Shown here piece by piece: positions 12,494-24,074 of a stretch of 64,000 bases of DNA (positions are counted from its first letter, which is position 1; the number at the start of each line of letters is the position of its first letter). The notes below the pieces were generated by a model that saw only the letters and a program-made list of their open reading frames with translations, did not search any database and was not told where the DNA came from. The stretch is from Septoria linicola. Lineage: Eukaryota; Ascomycota; Dothideomycetes; Mycosphaerellales; Mycosphaerellaceae. The stretch is from the NCBI GenBank assembly GCA_024114885.1, contig CP099420.1, positions 1,488,001 through 1,552,000 of the forward strand, written 5' to 3'. The position numbers and the translations under genes are program-made.

Positions 12494-14575
12494 ATGGCGC
12501 GAGGAGACGACACGATGTGTAGCCTGAGTGATGAGCTCGCCGAGCGATTTATCCTGTGGAAACATGACTACATCTGGGAGATTTACGCACAGACCGAAGC
12601 ATGCGGCGATGCTCTTCAGCGTTTACAAATGCAACTGAAATACAGAACATTTGCTTAAAGCGGAGCAGAGCTCATCTCCGTGCAAGATCTGCTCACTACG
12701 TTGATAGCAGCGGTATTACTTTTCGAGGAGATGGAAGAAATGCTATCAGCTCTTCGTAGGGCTCAGCTGGAAGAAAGAGATGCCGTCTCACGCGGATATA
12801 CTGGAGAAGCTACAATGGCAGAACAGCGTATGGAGAATGGTAACCGAGACACTTGTTTGGTCCGTATGTCACATATTACTGTTACTATCTGCTGGACATC
12901 AATGAGCTGACGCTTTGCAGTCACTTGCGGGACCAAGCCGAAGCGACAGCATATTTGCTCGCAAAGTCTTAGCCCAGAGACTCTCCCATGATGTGGAGCT
13001 GGCCGACAGGCGACGTTCAAGAACTGGTAGCAGCGCGTGCTTGAAAAAAATGCGAGAATGTCTCCAAAAGGCCAGCCACTCAGCCTAATGGCCGGCTGCG
13101 CCCAGCATGCCTTAGCTCTCGTCTCGCAGGTCGGAAACAGGTGCAGTAGTAGCCGCTTGTGCTTTCTAAAAACCTTCGCTCATGGCTACTGCCACCCGTC
13201 CCTGCACGCAGCCTGGCGAACGACTGGACGTTCTGGAAGATGAGATGGCCAGTCTATCTGGCGCACTACAAACAATCAGCGGGGCTGGAAGACTGTATGT
13301 CTCGGTTCCACTAGGGGCGTCAGCTTCTTCTGGGGCTTGCCTAGCGCCATACGCTTTCGAGCCAGACTTGATGTCCTCAAGGGTATATCGTCGATACCAG
13401 GAATGTCCAGACGACTTTTTTGGCCACTCCCGCAAAGACGGCGAGGCATAGCGCTGTGACCAGGCTCACAGATCTGTCTCTCGAAGGAAACTCGGGTTTT
13501 ACGGTGCTAGCTGTGCCGATACAGTTGTCGCAGCTAAGCGGTGCGGGTGTGTACTACTCACATCATGCAGAGTATATTTCCACGAGACCCAAGATGGTGG
13601 AAGAAGATGTTGACCCAGAGCGTCAACTTGAGCAGCCAGAAGTCGACTTTTGCAATATCTCCTTCTCCTGAAATTGACTCGATCGTCATTCCACTCAGCG
13701 ACCCCGTGATCGTCAGCACTCCTCTCGAGGAAGAATCTACTCTGTACGATGGGCCAGATAGGAGAGCACTGCTCCAAGGCCATGGCATCAATGATATGGA
13801 CGGACAGCAACGAACTCCACTTTTCTACGCTACCGATAGAGCACTTCTGGCAGCACTAGTGCAGCACGGCGCAAGTCTTGAGCATCGCGACGCACTAGGA
13901 CGGACGCCACTGATGTGGTATGCCAAAGAAGGCCAGCACGAAATGGTAGACACGCTCCTCGACCTCGGAGCGTTGGCGGACCAAGTGAATACTCAGCACA
14001 GACGCACTGCGCTCTTCTATGTCTCAAAAGCTGCTTGCGTCATAGCACTAGCTGGCAGAGGCGCCGCCAACTTGGCTGCCAGAGACGTTCATCAATTGAC
14101 ACCTCTAATGTGTCATGTAGCGGCAGTCGCGACGCGATCGCAATTGCCCTTGTGGCTTGTGGTGCAGCCGTTGACGATGTTCACCCCAAGACAAACCGCA
14201 CCGCACTTTACTACGCAAGAAATGCAGCGCGCGCAAGACTGCTCGTCGAGCATGGCGGCTCTGTTGATCATAGAGATATAGCTGGGTACACGCCACTGAT
14301 GTGGCATGCGCGCGGGGGACGTGGAGACATAGTCCAGGTGTTGATGGAAGTCGGCGCTTGGTGTCAGCGTTATGAGTCCAGTGAACGGTGAGACGGCGAT
14401 GAGAATGGCCGCTCGTCGTGGTCATACAGATGTCTTCAAGCTCATTTTGAGACATTCTGCACAAGGACTTTCTGGAAGATGGCTTGACAGCAATCCCTCA
14501 TTACGGATTTCCGCTAAGAAAGACATGGACGTTGAAAATGGTGTGAAGTATAGTGTTGCCTCTTTATGGCCCTAG
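12494..14575 (+). pseudogene. Decayed ankyrin-repeat gene (locus B)
   Basis: A degenerate gene. An N-terminal helical segment starts at ATG 12494 and is cut by an in-frame TAA at 12656-12658, after which the same frame continues to about 12863. A good intron follows (gtatgt at 12864 to ttgcag at 12920, with a ctgac branch site), but the frame that is open after it (to ~13090) does not match the one before it. From 13541 ankyrin units appear (TPLFYATDRALLAALVQHGA, RTPLMWYAKEGQ), shift frame near 14115 (RTALYYARNAARARLLVEHG) and shift back near 14360 (GETAMRMAARRGHTDVF), stopping at 14573-14575. At least one nonsense codon and three frame changes make a functional product unlikely. Confidence 0.7.
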
Positions 14576-14645
14576 CTATACTTTCTGTCGAGCTCTCCAT
14601 GGACTATCGATTGTCAAAGCCACCGAAGCAGAGCTTCCGCATAGT

Positions 14646-16644
14646 TCAGGATCCTGTGCTGTTCGAAGCACTTGAAGCACTGTGACGCTGGAACCAATCA
14701 ATAAGCGTAAACATGCTAGCCTTCGGGGTGCGGGTCAAGTCCGTGTAGTTCAAGTACTGCAACCCAAACCTGGTACCTCTGCCAGAGCCCCATTCGAAGT
14801 CTGCAACGAGGGTCAGTATCATGGCAGCAAAGAAAGGGCGGTAATGCTTACTATCAAAGATCGACCATGCCCACGCACCAGTAACATTAACTCGATCAAC
14901 CACAATCGACGCAAGGACATTATCAAGGTAGCTCTGGATATAGTCCGCTCTTCTGAGATCCCACAGGATTGTACTCAAGCTAGTCAGCTCAGCTTCGAAG
15001 GGCTCGGCAAACCCGAACTCAGTGACTTGGATATCTGGTATGCCAGGAAAGAGGTCTTCAGTAATAGTTTTCAAAAACCGACGAATACCTGTCGGCGTAG
15101 ATTGCAACCAGCTCGCTCCAGGATCTGACGATGGACCAGCTGGAAAGCCATCTGAGGCAAGGGGACTAGAGCCTGCGCATTCAGGATATCCTGGGAAGGA
15201 TGAGTTGCTCGTGCAGGCTTCAAGATCCTCCATACCGGAAGCGTAGTAAGAAGTGTATGCATCGATGGCGAAGAAGTCACAGCTCCCTTTGATCATGTCT
15301 TTCTCTTCTTGCGTGAGAGTTGGAAGAGTGTCGTTCAAAGTGTCTTTCAGTGTCTGAGGATAGTCGCCGTCGATCCATGGACCATGATTGAACCAGCCAA
15401 GGACGAAATCGTAATTTCGCTGCACTGCTACAACGTCTGCGTCGGAGTTGCTGTCGTTGGCTTCGAAGTAGTTGCCGCTGTTCTTGAACGTGATGCGACC
15501 TCGACCTTTGAACTCTTCGTGGTACCATTTGGCGACTTTGGCGTGCGCTAGAAGTGTGTAGTGGCCGCAAGTGAATCTGGCTTCGACGCCGCCAGTGATG
15601 TTGTTGTATGCTGGATAGTACTCTCCAGCAGGATAGTTGGAGTACTGCCAGTTGCCTGTGATCGTGGAGCTCAGAGTCAACAGCCGTCTGGGAGGGACAT
15701 CTAGTTTGGCAGTACTTACAGTATTGCGGCTCATTGATCGTAAACCAGTGCGAAACGTATTCATCATATCGTTGGATGATGAACGTAGCGTAATTAAAAT
15801 AGTCATCGACAATTTGACGATCAGTCCAGGCACCGTACTCATTGAACAGCGCCAAAGGAGTTTCTGTCCGAAGTCAGCAGCCGGTCCTCAGCTCGATCGG
15901 ATGTTCACTCACCCCAATGAAACAGCGTGACGCCAATCTCAATATCAGTCTCCACTAGATTCGCAATCACATCATCATAGTGCTTCACCCCAGCTTCGTT
16001 GACAGGCCCCTTGCCAAATGGGAATATCCGAGGCCAGGAGAGACCGATGCCCATAGCTGGGACGCCGAGCGCCTTCAGCCTGGCAAAGTCTTGCTTGTAG
16101 AGGTAGTAGTGCTCAGCTCCAGTATCTGCTGTACTGTTGTCTGAAACTTGGTTGGGGACTCGATGTGAGAGGAGATCCCAGATGGAGGGTCCTTTGCCTT
16201 CATCTTGTGTTGCTCCCTGTGAAATTTTAAGCTTGGGATTGCGAGCCCAGCTAGAGGGAAGTAGCATCCTACCTCAATCTGGTGTGCAGATGACGATAGA
16301 CCCCAGACAAAATGCTCAGGAAGTTTAGTATCAGCCAGATCACCATAGTAGCTCGGAACATGTGGATGCAAAGCTCCAGGCTGAGCGAACGTCGATGGCT
16401 CAGGTGTTGGCGATACTGTCGTGCTCAGGATGCCTTTCGAGATGGGTCCGACCTGATCCCACAGGAACGCTAGACGCTCATTAGAGAAGTCGGTTTGCGC
16501 CAGTTGTGTGCTTGCAAGAGAGGCATTGTATGATGTAGTCGTGTAAGTGCCAGACGTTCTAGTCGGATCTGCGAATGTGAGGTTTGATGATTGTGCGTAG
16601 GTAACAGTTACAATCCCGAGGACCACAGCCTCGTGGAGCATCAT
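14646..16644 (-). CDS. GH1 family beta-glucosidase, secreted
   Basis: Five exons (16273-16644, 15913-16216, 15720-15863, 14852-15655, 14646-14800) join in phase and give 592 residues. The N-terminus (MMLHEAVVLGIVTVTYA) is a signal peptide; a ~90-residue Ser/Thr-rich prodomain precedes the catalytic (beta/alpha)8 barrel, which begins at PEHFVWGLSSSAHQIEG. The acid/base Glu lies in TINEP (~residue 269) and the nucleophile Glu in VTEFGFAEP (~residue 485). The motif AWSIFDNFEWGSG, formed across the last intron, confirms GH1. The expected reaction is hydrolysis of terminal beta-glucosides such as cellobiose or plant glucosides. Many N-glycosylation sites and a TATA element upstream fit a secreted enzyme. 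The gene is intact. Confidence 0.9.
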
Positions 16645-16692
16645 GGCAGTGACCGTTTTGACTAACTACCGTTCCAAGCCCAAGCTACGAAT

Positions 16693-16706
16693 ATACTTTT
16701 ATATGT
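16693..16706 (-). promoter_or_regulatory. TATA-like element upstream of the GH1 gene
   Basis: A CATATAAAAG sequence on the minus strand lies about 50-60 bases upstream of the GH1 start codon, at a plausible spacing for a core promoter with a short leader. Confidence 0.45.
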
Positions 16707-16871
16707 CAATGCCGAGAGTGTGGAGCTGCAGGGATCAACATGCAGTACTCCTCTTCCAATGCGGGTGATCACCCTCCGACCGGATAATATCTATGCAGCA
16801 CATCTGGCGACATAACGCCATATGATGTGCGTCGAGTGAAATGACGGAGCCACTTCAGTACTAAAACCTGC

Positions 16872-17591
16872 TTACGCTAGTTCGTCCTCGCTTCCCTCAT
16901 CGTGTCTCCGCTCACTTGTATTCACTAGCTTGGCCGCCGCCGCTCTCCTCTTGCCAAGTACGTATGCGACTTTCTCGACGTCCGTAGCTGATACCGCCTC
17001 GCCGAGTCTTGCTCTGAGAGTAGCGACCTTGTTGACGACGAGCAGATACTCCCGGAGCGAGTATGCCTGTAGCACACTATTCATAAGGCTACGACTAACA
17101 ACCTGGCTCCATTTCCTAAGCTCCATAGAGAAGTACGGAAGTTCTGCAGGAGCGTAGACGCTCAACAACAAGCTCGCTTCAACCACGTCCGATCCTTTGA
17201 GCTTGGCAAGTGCTCTCACGGCGCTCTCAACGCTAGAATCCGAGAGGTCTGATGCGAGGAGACCATAAGCCTCTCTTGTGGCTTCCTCTATTCGTCCAGG
17301 TCCTGATCTTTGGTGCTGCCTCATCGAAGTGATTGCGCCAAATGGTCGTGAACGTTGGCGGGCGCGTCCGATCCTCCAGTCTTGTAGAAGTTGAAGTTGA
17401 GACCCCGCTATGTAGGGCAGCACGCTCATTTGTTTCAGAGAGATGACACTTTGTGGTATACTCTCGTGGCGAGGCGAGTCGAGATCTGCTATACTTTGCG
17501 GTATTGCCTTCGGATATTCACTCAGCGCTTCTTGAAATTCTGCACAGGTGATGTGATTCATGCTTGGATGGAGTTCCATGATGGACATCAC
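16872..17591 (-). CDS. Hypothetical protein, possible divergent HhH-like fungal family
   Basis: This is an open frame of 239 residues beginning at 17591; an inner Met at position 5 or 10 could also be the start. The C-terminal half (EEATREAYGLLASD, ALAKLKG...ASLLLSVY, PYFSMELRKW, SATDVEKVAYVLGKR) resembles, from memory, a family of uncharacterised fungal proteins that carry a helix-hairpin-helix-like LRGIGPATASLLLS motif. Here the GIGPAT core is replaced by GSDVVE, and the preceding Trp-Lys/Arg-rich segment is also divergent, so nucleic-acid binding by that motif is doubtful. It could be a diverged paralogue or early decay. I do not assign a function. Confidence 0.5.
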   Translation of the reverse strand: MMSIMELHPSMNHITCAEFQEALSEYPKAIPQSIADLDSPRHESIPQSVISLKQMSVLPYIAGSQLQLLQDWRIGRARQRSRPFGAITSMRQHQRSGPGRIEEATREAYGLLASDLSDSSVESAVRALAKLKGSDVVEASLLLSVYAPAELPYFSMELRKWSQVVSRSLMNSVLQAYSLREYLLVVNKVATLRARLGEAVSATDVEKVAYVLGKRRAAAAKLVNTSERRHDEGSEDELA

Positions 17592-18196
17592 ATTTCGTAA
17601 AGAGTCTGATCAGATTCAAGTCTGAAGAGGGAATTTGTGTCACCACGAAGTAAAGCGCAGGTGTCCTGTGGTTGCCTGAAGGTACATGTAACCTTCCCGC
17701 GTATGCCGGGAAGCTTAAAGTGTTGTATGGGAGCAATGCTCGATCGCTTTTGTGAAGCCAAAGGTTCATCCTTCCCGATGTAGTGACGGATTACCGGATC
17801 ACAGAATGTCAATTCACGTATAGAGGGCTTGGAATCGGCAATATCGCTTCTGGACCCAAAAACGATCTCCACGAAAGATGTCCAGGCCCATGAGGGAGCG
17901 CCAGGATGTGGCTTTCATTCAAGGTAGTATGAGGTTCAGCCCGCTATTCCTCTTCAGATATTCCTCGCCGAAGCTGTCTTCATCGAAGCTGTCAGCAAGA
18001 TGCGGCTGTCCTCTTCGCTCCACAGTGGGGCTGACACCGGACGAATCCACCAGTGTCCACGACAAGGTCATCAGCTGTGTCGAAGTGGTCGTTGCCGAGA
18101 CACATCCCTCCCGATATCGTGGTCGGTAGTCTTGACGCTGTGGTTTAGTTTTATCAGGCGGATCAAACATTTCGAAACATTCAACGCGCCACTTTC
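17592..18196. other. Intergenic region with short minus-strand open frames
   Basis: Two short minus-strand frames (17588-17872 and 17919-18170) contain a few protein-like segments, including an acidic stretch DSFDEDSFGEEYLKR. Neither has a start context, splice partner or family match that I can defend. This could be a remnant of a gene or the leader region of the hypothetical gene at 16872-17591. Confidence 0.35.
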
Positions 18197-18811
18197 TCAG
18201 CCTTTGTTCGACTTCCTCTTCTTGCCCTTCTTCGGTCTTGTCGGCATAGGCGTCCCTTCTTTCGACTCCTTCCCCGTGCCCTCACTGTCCTCAACCTCAC
18301 TAGCCTTCACGACACGAATCGTCTCTCCCTCCTGCGCCTTGGTCCTCTTCGCCGCGCCATCGAATCTCGTATGCGTTCCAGTGCTCATGTTCTCCAGCTT
18401 CCTCTTCGCACCTGCCTTCTCTCGCTCCTGCCTCTCCTTCCTGTCTGCATCGTACTTGTCGTTCCCACTCAGACCAGCTTTGATGAACCTTCCCGCAGCA
18501 TCTTTATCTATGCGGTTCTTGCTGCCCACGCCTGCTGTCTCGGCAGTTCCGATCTTGTTGAAGTATTCCTTGACGCGCGTTAGTTCCTGGAAGACGGGAT
18601 GTGATTTTGCGTCGACGCCGTTGAGTCGGAGGTAGGAGAAGAGTATCGATTCGATGGCGTATGTGGCCAGCACGTAAAGTTTCGCCTTGTCGAGAAGAGG
18701 AAGTTTGGAGGTTGTCGTGCCGAGGGCGGTCTTGATGATCGGACCCAGCGCGGCTTCGAGATCATCGATGTTTGTGATGAGATCCTCGATCTGGGGCTGA
18801 ATTGACTCCAT
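18197..18811 (-). CDS. LRP1: Exosome cofactor Lrp1/Rrp47 (C1D family)
   Basis: Single exon of 204 residues using the ATG at 18811 (MESIQPQIEDLITNIDDLEA); an upstream in-frame ATG at 18913 would add 34 atypical residues. The Sas10/C1D domain spans residues ~1-95 with the conserved LPLLDKAKLYVLATYAIESI and FSYLRLNGVDAKSHPVFQEL segments. The rest is a charged tail ending in a Lys-rich KKGKKRKSNKG, typical of this RNA-binding family. Lrp1 partners Rrp6 of the nuclear exosome in 3'-end processing of 5.8S rRNA, snRNA and snoRNA. It is divergent from the SET-domain gene, with ~250 bases between starts. The gene is intact. Confidence 0.85.
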   Translation of the reverse strand: MESIQPQIEDLITNIDDLEAALGPIIKTALGTTTSKLPLLDKAKLYVLATYAIESILFSYLRLNGVDAKSHPVFQELTRVKEYFNKIGTAETAGVGSKNRIDKDAAGRFIKAGLSGNDKYDADRKERQEREKAGAKRKLENMSTGTHTRFDGAAKRTKAQEGETIRVVKASEVEDSEGTGKESKEGTPMPTRPKKGKKRKSNKG

Positions 18812-19063
18812 GTTGATCAACGGAAGTGCGTTTGTCGTTGATGTCAAGTCCAAGTTGTTGTCGTGATCAATGTTCTGGAAATTCTGGAGCCTCGTGTCGA
18901 GGCAGCGGTGCACGAGCCACTTTGCGATTCCACTTCAGATGTGCAGAGACAGAACTCTCGGATGTGTGAGAAGAACATCTTGTTGTGTGAACATTGCTAA
19001 AACGTAGTCCAAAGTTTCATCATAAGACGGGACAGATAGGGAAAAGCAAGATCGATCATCGTC

Positions 19064-20394
19064 ATGGCACCTGCCAAAAAGCGCCGCCGCACATCAGCCA
19101 ACCCGGAAGAAGAAGAAGACAAGCACAGCCTATTCACGCAATGGAGCAAAGATCGAGGCGTGCAAATCGACCATGTAAAACCCTCCATCATTCCAGGACG
19201 AGGTGTCGGCCTCGTGACAACCACGAAGATAAAACAGGACACGCAACTCATTTTCGTCCCCGAAAAAGCCATGTTCAAACCAGCCAAACTTAGCTCCACA
19301 TCTCCCCAACCCTCGCCCCAAGCTCATCTAGCAATGAGTATAATGTCAGCTTGCCTCGACTCTTCTTCACAATACCACACCTGGCGTGAAACATGGCCAA
19401 CTCCCAGAGACTTCCAATCTAGCATGCCACTGTTCTGGCCTGCGAATCTCACAGCTCATCTCCCACCTTCCATCCTGCAACCGCTAGATCGTATGCGGGA
19501 AGACTACGAAACGGACTGGAAGTACGTGCACAGCGTACATGCTGTCTGGGAGGAAGAATACTTCAAGTACTACTGGGCGATTGTCAACAGTCGAAGTTTC
19601 CATTTCAAGCCTCCCGGAGCGAAACCTGGATTTATGGTGTTGTGTCCTTTTGTGGATTATATGAATCATGGACCGAGTGGGACGGGGGTCAAAGTGAGGC
19701 AGACGGCGAAGGGGTATGAGGTTGTTGCTGATAGAGATTACGGTATGTATTGTTTTGACTGTTCCATTGCTTCACCCTTTTCCCTCTTCGTTCACTCTGG
19801 TTGGCTGTATGAGACTATGGAGGTGAGCGATACTCGATATTCAATCCAGCAATGGGTCTGACAAGCTCAACAGAACCTGGCGTAGAGATTCTCGCGACGT
19901 ATGGTGCACACCCGAACGATAAGTTGCTCGTGCATTACGGCTTTGTGAACTCGTCCTCCGCTGAAGAGCCATCGGACGATGACATCCGACTTGACTACAT
20001 CATACTGCCAAAGCTGTCTGAGACCACCAAATCTCAGCTCCAGGACGTAGGCTACCTCGGCGCATATGCACTTCTCCCACCCTCATCACAACGATCAAAA
20101 GCCGAAATCTGCTTCAAGACTCAGGTTGCGATTCGAGCCGAGCTGTTGACTGCCAATGAGTGGGAGTATTTCATGCTTAATGGCGAGGATATGACAACTG
20201 ATCAAAGTGGTAAGGTGACAGAGTGGTTGCGACCATTGCTGGAAGAGTATCGTGGCCAGGCAAAGGACAAGTTGGGCGAGTTAGGCATGATCGAGGTAGA
20301 GGTAGAGAGCACGGAGGCTGGTGCTGTATTCTGGTTGAAGACTCGATGGAAGCAGGTTGAGGACGCGCTAGAAGCGTTCTTGCAGTCTGCGTAG
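19064..20394 (+). CDS. SET-domain protein lysine methyltransferase (RKM/LSMT type)
   Basis: Exons 19064-19742 and 19874-20394 give 399 residues; the intron (131 bases, gtatgt...caacag) splits the Glu codon in DRDYEPGVEILATYG. The SET domain begins at RGVGLVTTTKI (~residue 46), contains a long insertion as in the Rubisco LSMT subfamily, and carries the conserved FVDYMNHGPSG and EILATYG motifs that form the SAM and lysine pocket. The C-terminal helical part corresponds to the Rubisco-LSMT substrate-binding domain. Fungal relatives (Rkm/Set10 types) methylate ribosomal proteins or cytochrome c; the substrate cannot be read here. It converges with the PDCD5 gene. The gene is intact. Confidence 0.85.
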
Positions 20395-20668
20395 TGTACG
20401 CACGCCCGGCTGGCCGATGAGTGAACGGTGACAGCTTTCCCGTTCGCAACTCAGATCGCGTCCTGAGCTTTGATCCTGATTCGGATCATGGTACAGCTTC
20501 TTGTCGATGGCCAAGGTCGTTCTCAGCTGCATGTCCATCGAAGCAACTTAGAAGTCCCGCCGTAATCTGAGCCTCACGCCCCGTTCTCCCTCTCCCAAGT
20601 TCAATCTGACCTCGTCTTCAAGCAGTAGATCTGGCTCTCGCTGACATTCCCATGCTAGAAGGACGTCC

Positions 20669-21175
20669 TCAATCATCATTCAACAAATCATCCAAATCAT
20701 CATCATCCCAACCACCCTTCCTCCTCTGCACCACAACCTTCCCCACACCACCTCCTGCACTTCCACCCTGCTCTTCTGCCTGTTTCGCCACAGCACCCAG
20801 GATATCCTTCAACTGCTCCTCCGTGACTCTCTGCCTCAACTGCCCTGACCTCGCCAGCATAATCAATCTGTTCTCGACATCTTCGGCTCGTTGTGCGTTG
20901 ACCATTCGGATGCGCCCGAGACGGTCGGCGGCGAGGGGTTCGAGGATTTGGCCGAGGATAGACTGTTTTTGTTCTTCTTGGGCGCGTCTATAAACAGGAT
21001 GCGATTAGTGAGTGGTCAGAGAAGTGAGGAAGGCGAGGTGTGTGCACTTTTGTTGGTCTTCTTGCGATTGGCCTCCGCCTCCGCCGCCACCGGGTGCAGG
21101 TGAATTGCTGCCACCTTGTGATTGCAGTTGTTGCAGGCGAGCTTGTCGGATTGCTTCGAGATCGGAGTCGGACAT
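20669..21175 (-). CDS. PDCD5/TFAR19-type DNA-binding protein
   Basis: Exons 21048-21175 and 20669-20987 join across a 60-base intron splitting a Lys codon and give 148 residues. The start MSDSDLEAIRQARLQQLQ, the Gly-rich low-complexity insert, and the three-helix core (QEEQKQSILGQILEPLAADR, RIRMVNAQRAEDVENRLI) are hallmarks of the PDCD5 family, as is the basic and then acidic tail (RRKGGWDDDDLDDLLNDD). Members are conserved from archaea to humans and are linked to TRiC/CCT and apoptosis; fungal roles are less clear. The gene is intact. Confidence 0.9.
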
Positions 21176-21761
21176 ATTGGGCTGTGTTGTGGTTCAAGAT
21201 GTGCTTGAGCTGTGATATGAGTGTGAAGTGGGATGTGTCCGACGTTAGTCAGCAGGAAAAGCGGGCCTCCTGCGTGTGTGCGAGTGAACTTCCATCTACC
21301 CTCCATGAATCAATCTCTTTACATCATAATCTTCTGCAGGCACTGAGATGATCATCGAGCGGCAACCAGCTGCAAGATGGTCCTGCGGTTCTCGATGCCT
21401 TGAGTTCACTGCGCTGCATGCATGATTGTGCAATGATATGCAGGGCAATTTCATGCACTCGCGAGGCAAGCGAATGAGGGACTCTTGGGGCGGCCCATTT
21501 TTGACTCCAGCGGCAATAGTCTCCTGCAGTGCATGGAGCCGCGATGTCAATTATGAAGTCGCCAATCTGAAGCTCTGGTGTCATCACGTGGCGTCCAACA
21601 TCAACTGTCAGCCCGATATTCTCCACCCGACATACTCGGCACGGAAGGACTGCTCTATCCTGTCTACAGGCTGCTGTACATATGCATTGAGGATGTTCAC
21701 ATGCCCGGGAGCTGAAGTCTAAGCATTTACATGTTACCCATCGGACATAGGCCTAGCCCGC
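21176..21761. other. Intergenic region
   Basis: Upstream of PDCD5 on one side and of the NACHT remnant on the other. No gene, tRNA or notable repeat was recognised. Confidence 0.5.
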
Positions 21762-23870
21762 ATGGACCAGTCGTGGCGATGGTATATCCCGAGCCAGCAG
21801 CTTCACGAGCATGTGGCAGCCTATGATCGGGCACGTCAGCATAATGGGCATGTCTGTGGGACTCTTGACCAGAATGAACACGTCCACAACACACATCTGT
21901 ACAATATTCAATTTGTTCAGCAGCGTAATGCTGGTCAACGTACACTACGCGAATTATGGTTAGCCTCTTCGACCTCTCCAGAATCGCGTACGGCACATCT
22001 TCTGAGGTTACTATGGTTCCGAGGGATGGAGACGAAATTGGTCATCATGGAAAGAGCCATGGAGCATACATGCAGTTGGCTTGTGAAGCACTATTGCTTC
22101 TACAGCTGGAAGATATCCAGAAGCGCCGAGGCCTTCTTGTGGCTCAAAGGCCATCCTGGAACTGGCAAGTCCACCCTGATCAGATCAGCAATCGCCACGA
22201 TGGCTTTCGAGGTCCATCATAGACTAGCCCTGGTCTTGTCTTGCTTCTTTAATGCTCGCGGCCGTACTCTGGAGAAATCCGTGGAGGGAATGTACCCGGT
22301 AGCACACTATTGTCGCAGCTGCTGCGAGCACTGCCTGATTACCAATCCGAACTCATCACAAATCTGCTGCCGGACTCTGACGAGCTCTGGTCAACGCATC
22401 ACCCTGAAGCATTGTTCCGAGATGCACTCTTCTATGCTTTCAGCTGTGGGCGTGATGTATTCTGTTTTGTGGATGGCCTCGACGAATGCGATGAAGCTGA
22501 CGTTAGGAGACCAATCTATTTCCTGGAAAGTCTTGTTCAGGAGGCGAACGCGCGCAGCGTGAAATTCCGTGTATGTCTTTCGAGCAGACACTATCCCAAC
22601 ATTTCTGTGAGAAGCTGCGTAAATTTGACACTGGAGAAAGAAGAGGGCCATAGCCAGGATCTTCGAAGGTTCATCGTCGAGCGGCTGAAATGGTTCGCGA
22701 ACCATGCTACAATCGACCAGGTGATACGTCGCGCCTCCGGCAGCTTCTTGTGGGCGTCCCTCGTTATACGCATGCTCCGAGAGGGTCATGACAATGGCCC
22801 TATCCACCATCTCGAACATCTGCTCGATCAAGTACCAGAAGAGTTGAGTGAGCTTTTCTATAGTATCATCGCCAGGCCCTCTAGGCTCTCGGCCACTTCT
22901 TCCAGTTTTGCGGTGAATCCTGTACTCTAGACATCCTCTACGCTGCGACGAGTTGTACTACGCCCTCTTAAGCTGTGATGATGCGCTTGACCTCACGCCT
23001 TGGGATCGAGAGTCGCTCCTCATGTCAGACATGCAGCGCTACGTGTTAAGCTGTTCAAGGGGATTGGTCGAGTTCACGGACCGTCAAAATCCCTACGTCT
23101 CGCCCGTGGCTCAATTTATCCACGAAACCGCAAGAACGACATTTCGTATCGAGCGAGCACACGCTATTCTCGCGACAACAAGCACCGACTTTGCAGGATT
23201 AGCGCAACGGCATTTGGCGAAAGGCTGTTTACGATATTTACTGAAAGTGGGCAGCCAAACAGTGCCTGAGTTCACAGCGACTCCGCTTGATGCACCGCAT
23301 GACACACAAACTTTCGAAGATTGGGTGTTGTTGCCATATGCCGCTCGCAATGTAGTCTACCATGCCGAGAATGCGAGCCAACTGGGTCTTCCACAACATG
23401 ATGTCCTGATCAGATTCCCCACTCGCCAGTACATTCTACTGCGCAACGCGGTTGCAGAAGATCGTGCAAGACCTGAATTGTCTGGCACGGATTTGGTCTC
23501 AATCCTCGCTTCCCAGGCGGCTCTGCATCTCACAGGCAACATGATCGACTTTCTGATGTTGAGCGGCACTGCAAAAGCCTGTATGTATCAACAAGTGTTA
23601 CTACTGGCCGTCGCGCACTGTGACCCATTCGACATCGAGCAGTTCTTCGCAAGCGGGTCAGCGCGAGCGGCTGATTTCGTGAGTCTTTGCCAGCTTACTT
23701 CTCCTGGTCGCTGCAGAACTTGGATGCGTACCCATGATCGAGATATTGCTGAAGTCTTGGCGTTGTGATCTCAACCTTGCGCTTTCAGGACATCTTACGG
23801 ATCATGGGTACGGCGAGATCGTCAGCCAGCTCTACGATCAAGGACTGGGACATGCTGAAGTATAACCTTT
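21762..23870 (+). pseudogene. NACHT (STAND NTPase) gene remnant with several disruptions
   Basis: The N-terminal frame (21762 to ~22300) holds the fungal NACHT lead-in and P-loop (FLWLKGHPGTGKSTLIRS, then SCFFNARGRTLEKSVEGMY). The reading shifts frame at ~22300 (TLLSQLLRALPDYQ) and continues through Walker B (CFVDGLDEC) to ~22870. A second shift follows, and a TGA at ~22914 sits where the family has Trp in RWILYSRHPLR. The next frame (22953-23768) covers DELYYALLS, VLSCSRGLVEF and FIHETARTTF, typical of the region after NACHT. An ankyrin-like tail (MIEILLKSWRCDLNLALSGH) is in yet another frame and ends at ~23870. STAND proteins act in fungal non-self recognition and programmed death. At least two frameshifts and one stop make this locus non-functional as read. 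Confidence 0.75.
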
Positions 23871-24074
23871 GCGTTGTGTTGTGCGTAGAAATCAGGTTGG
23901 GTTGTGATGGGAGCGTGGAGACTAAGAGGAGCATATGGCAGGAGGCAAAGATCGTGATCACTACCATTGATGAGGTTGGTTGCCCATGTCTCTCGTGGGA
24001 ACTACTCAAGAATCTATGATCTTTGACTGAGTTTAGCAGGGCACAAGTCCGTGTCACCAGCGCCATGGTACCTT

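Noticed and set aside
22296..22316. A ~20-base GT-AG segment that would rejoin the two NACHT frames
   Set aside because: Far too short for a spliceosomal intron; a frameshift is the better reading.
22905..22920. RIP as the cause of the TGA in the NACHT gene
   Set aside because: TGG to TGA before A is not the classical CpA to TpA change on either strand, so this stop alone does not support RIP.
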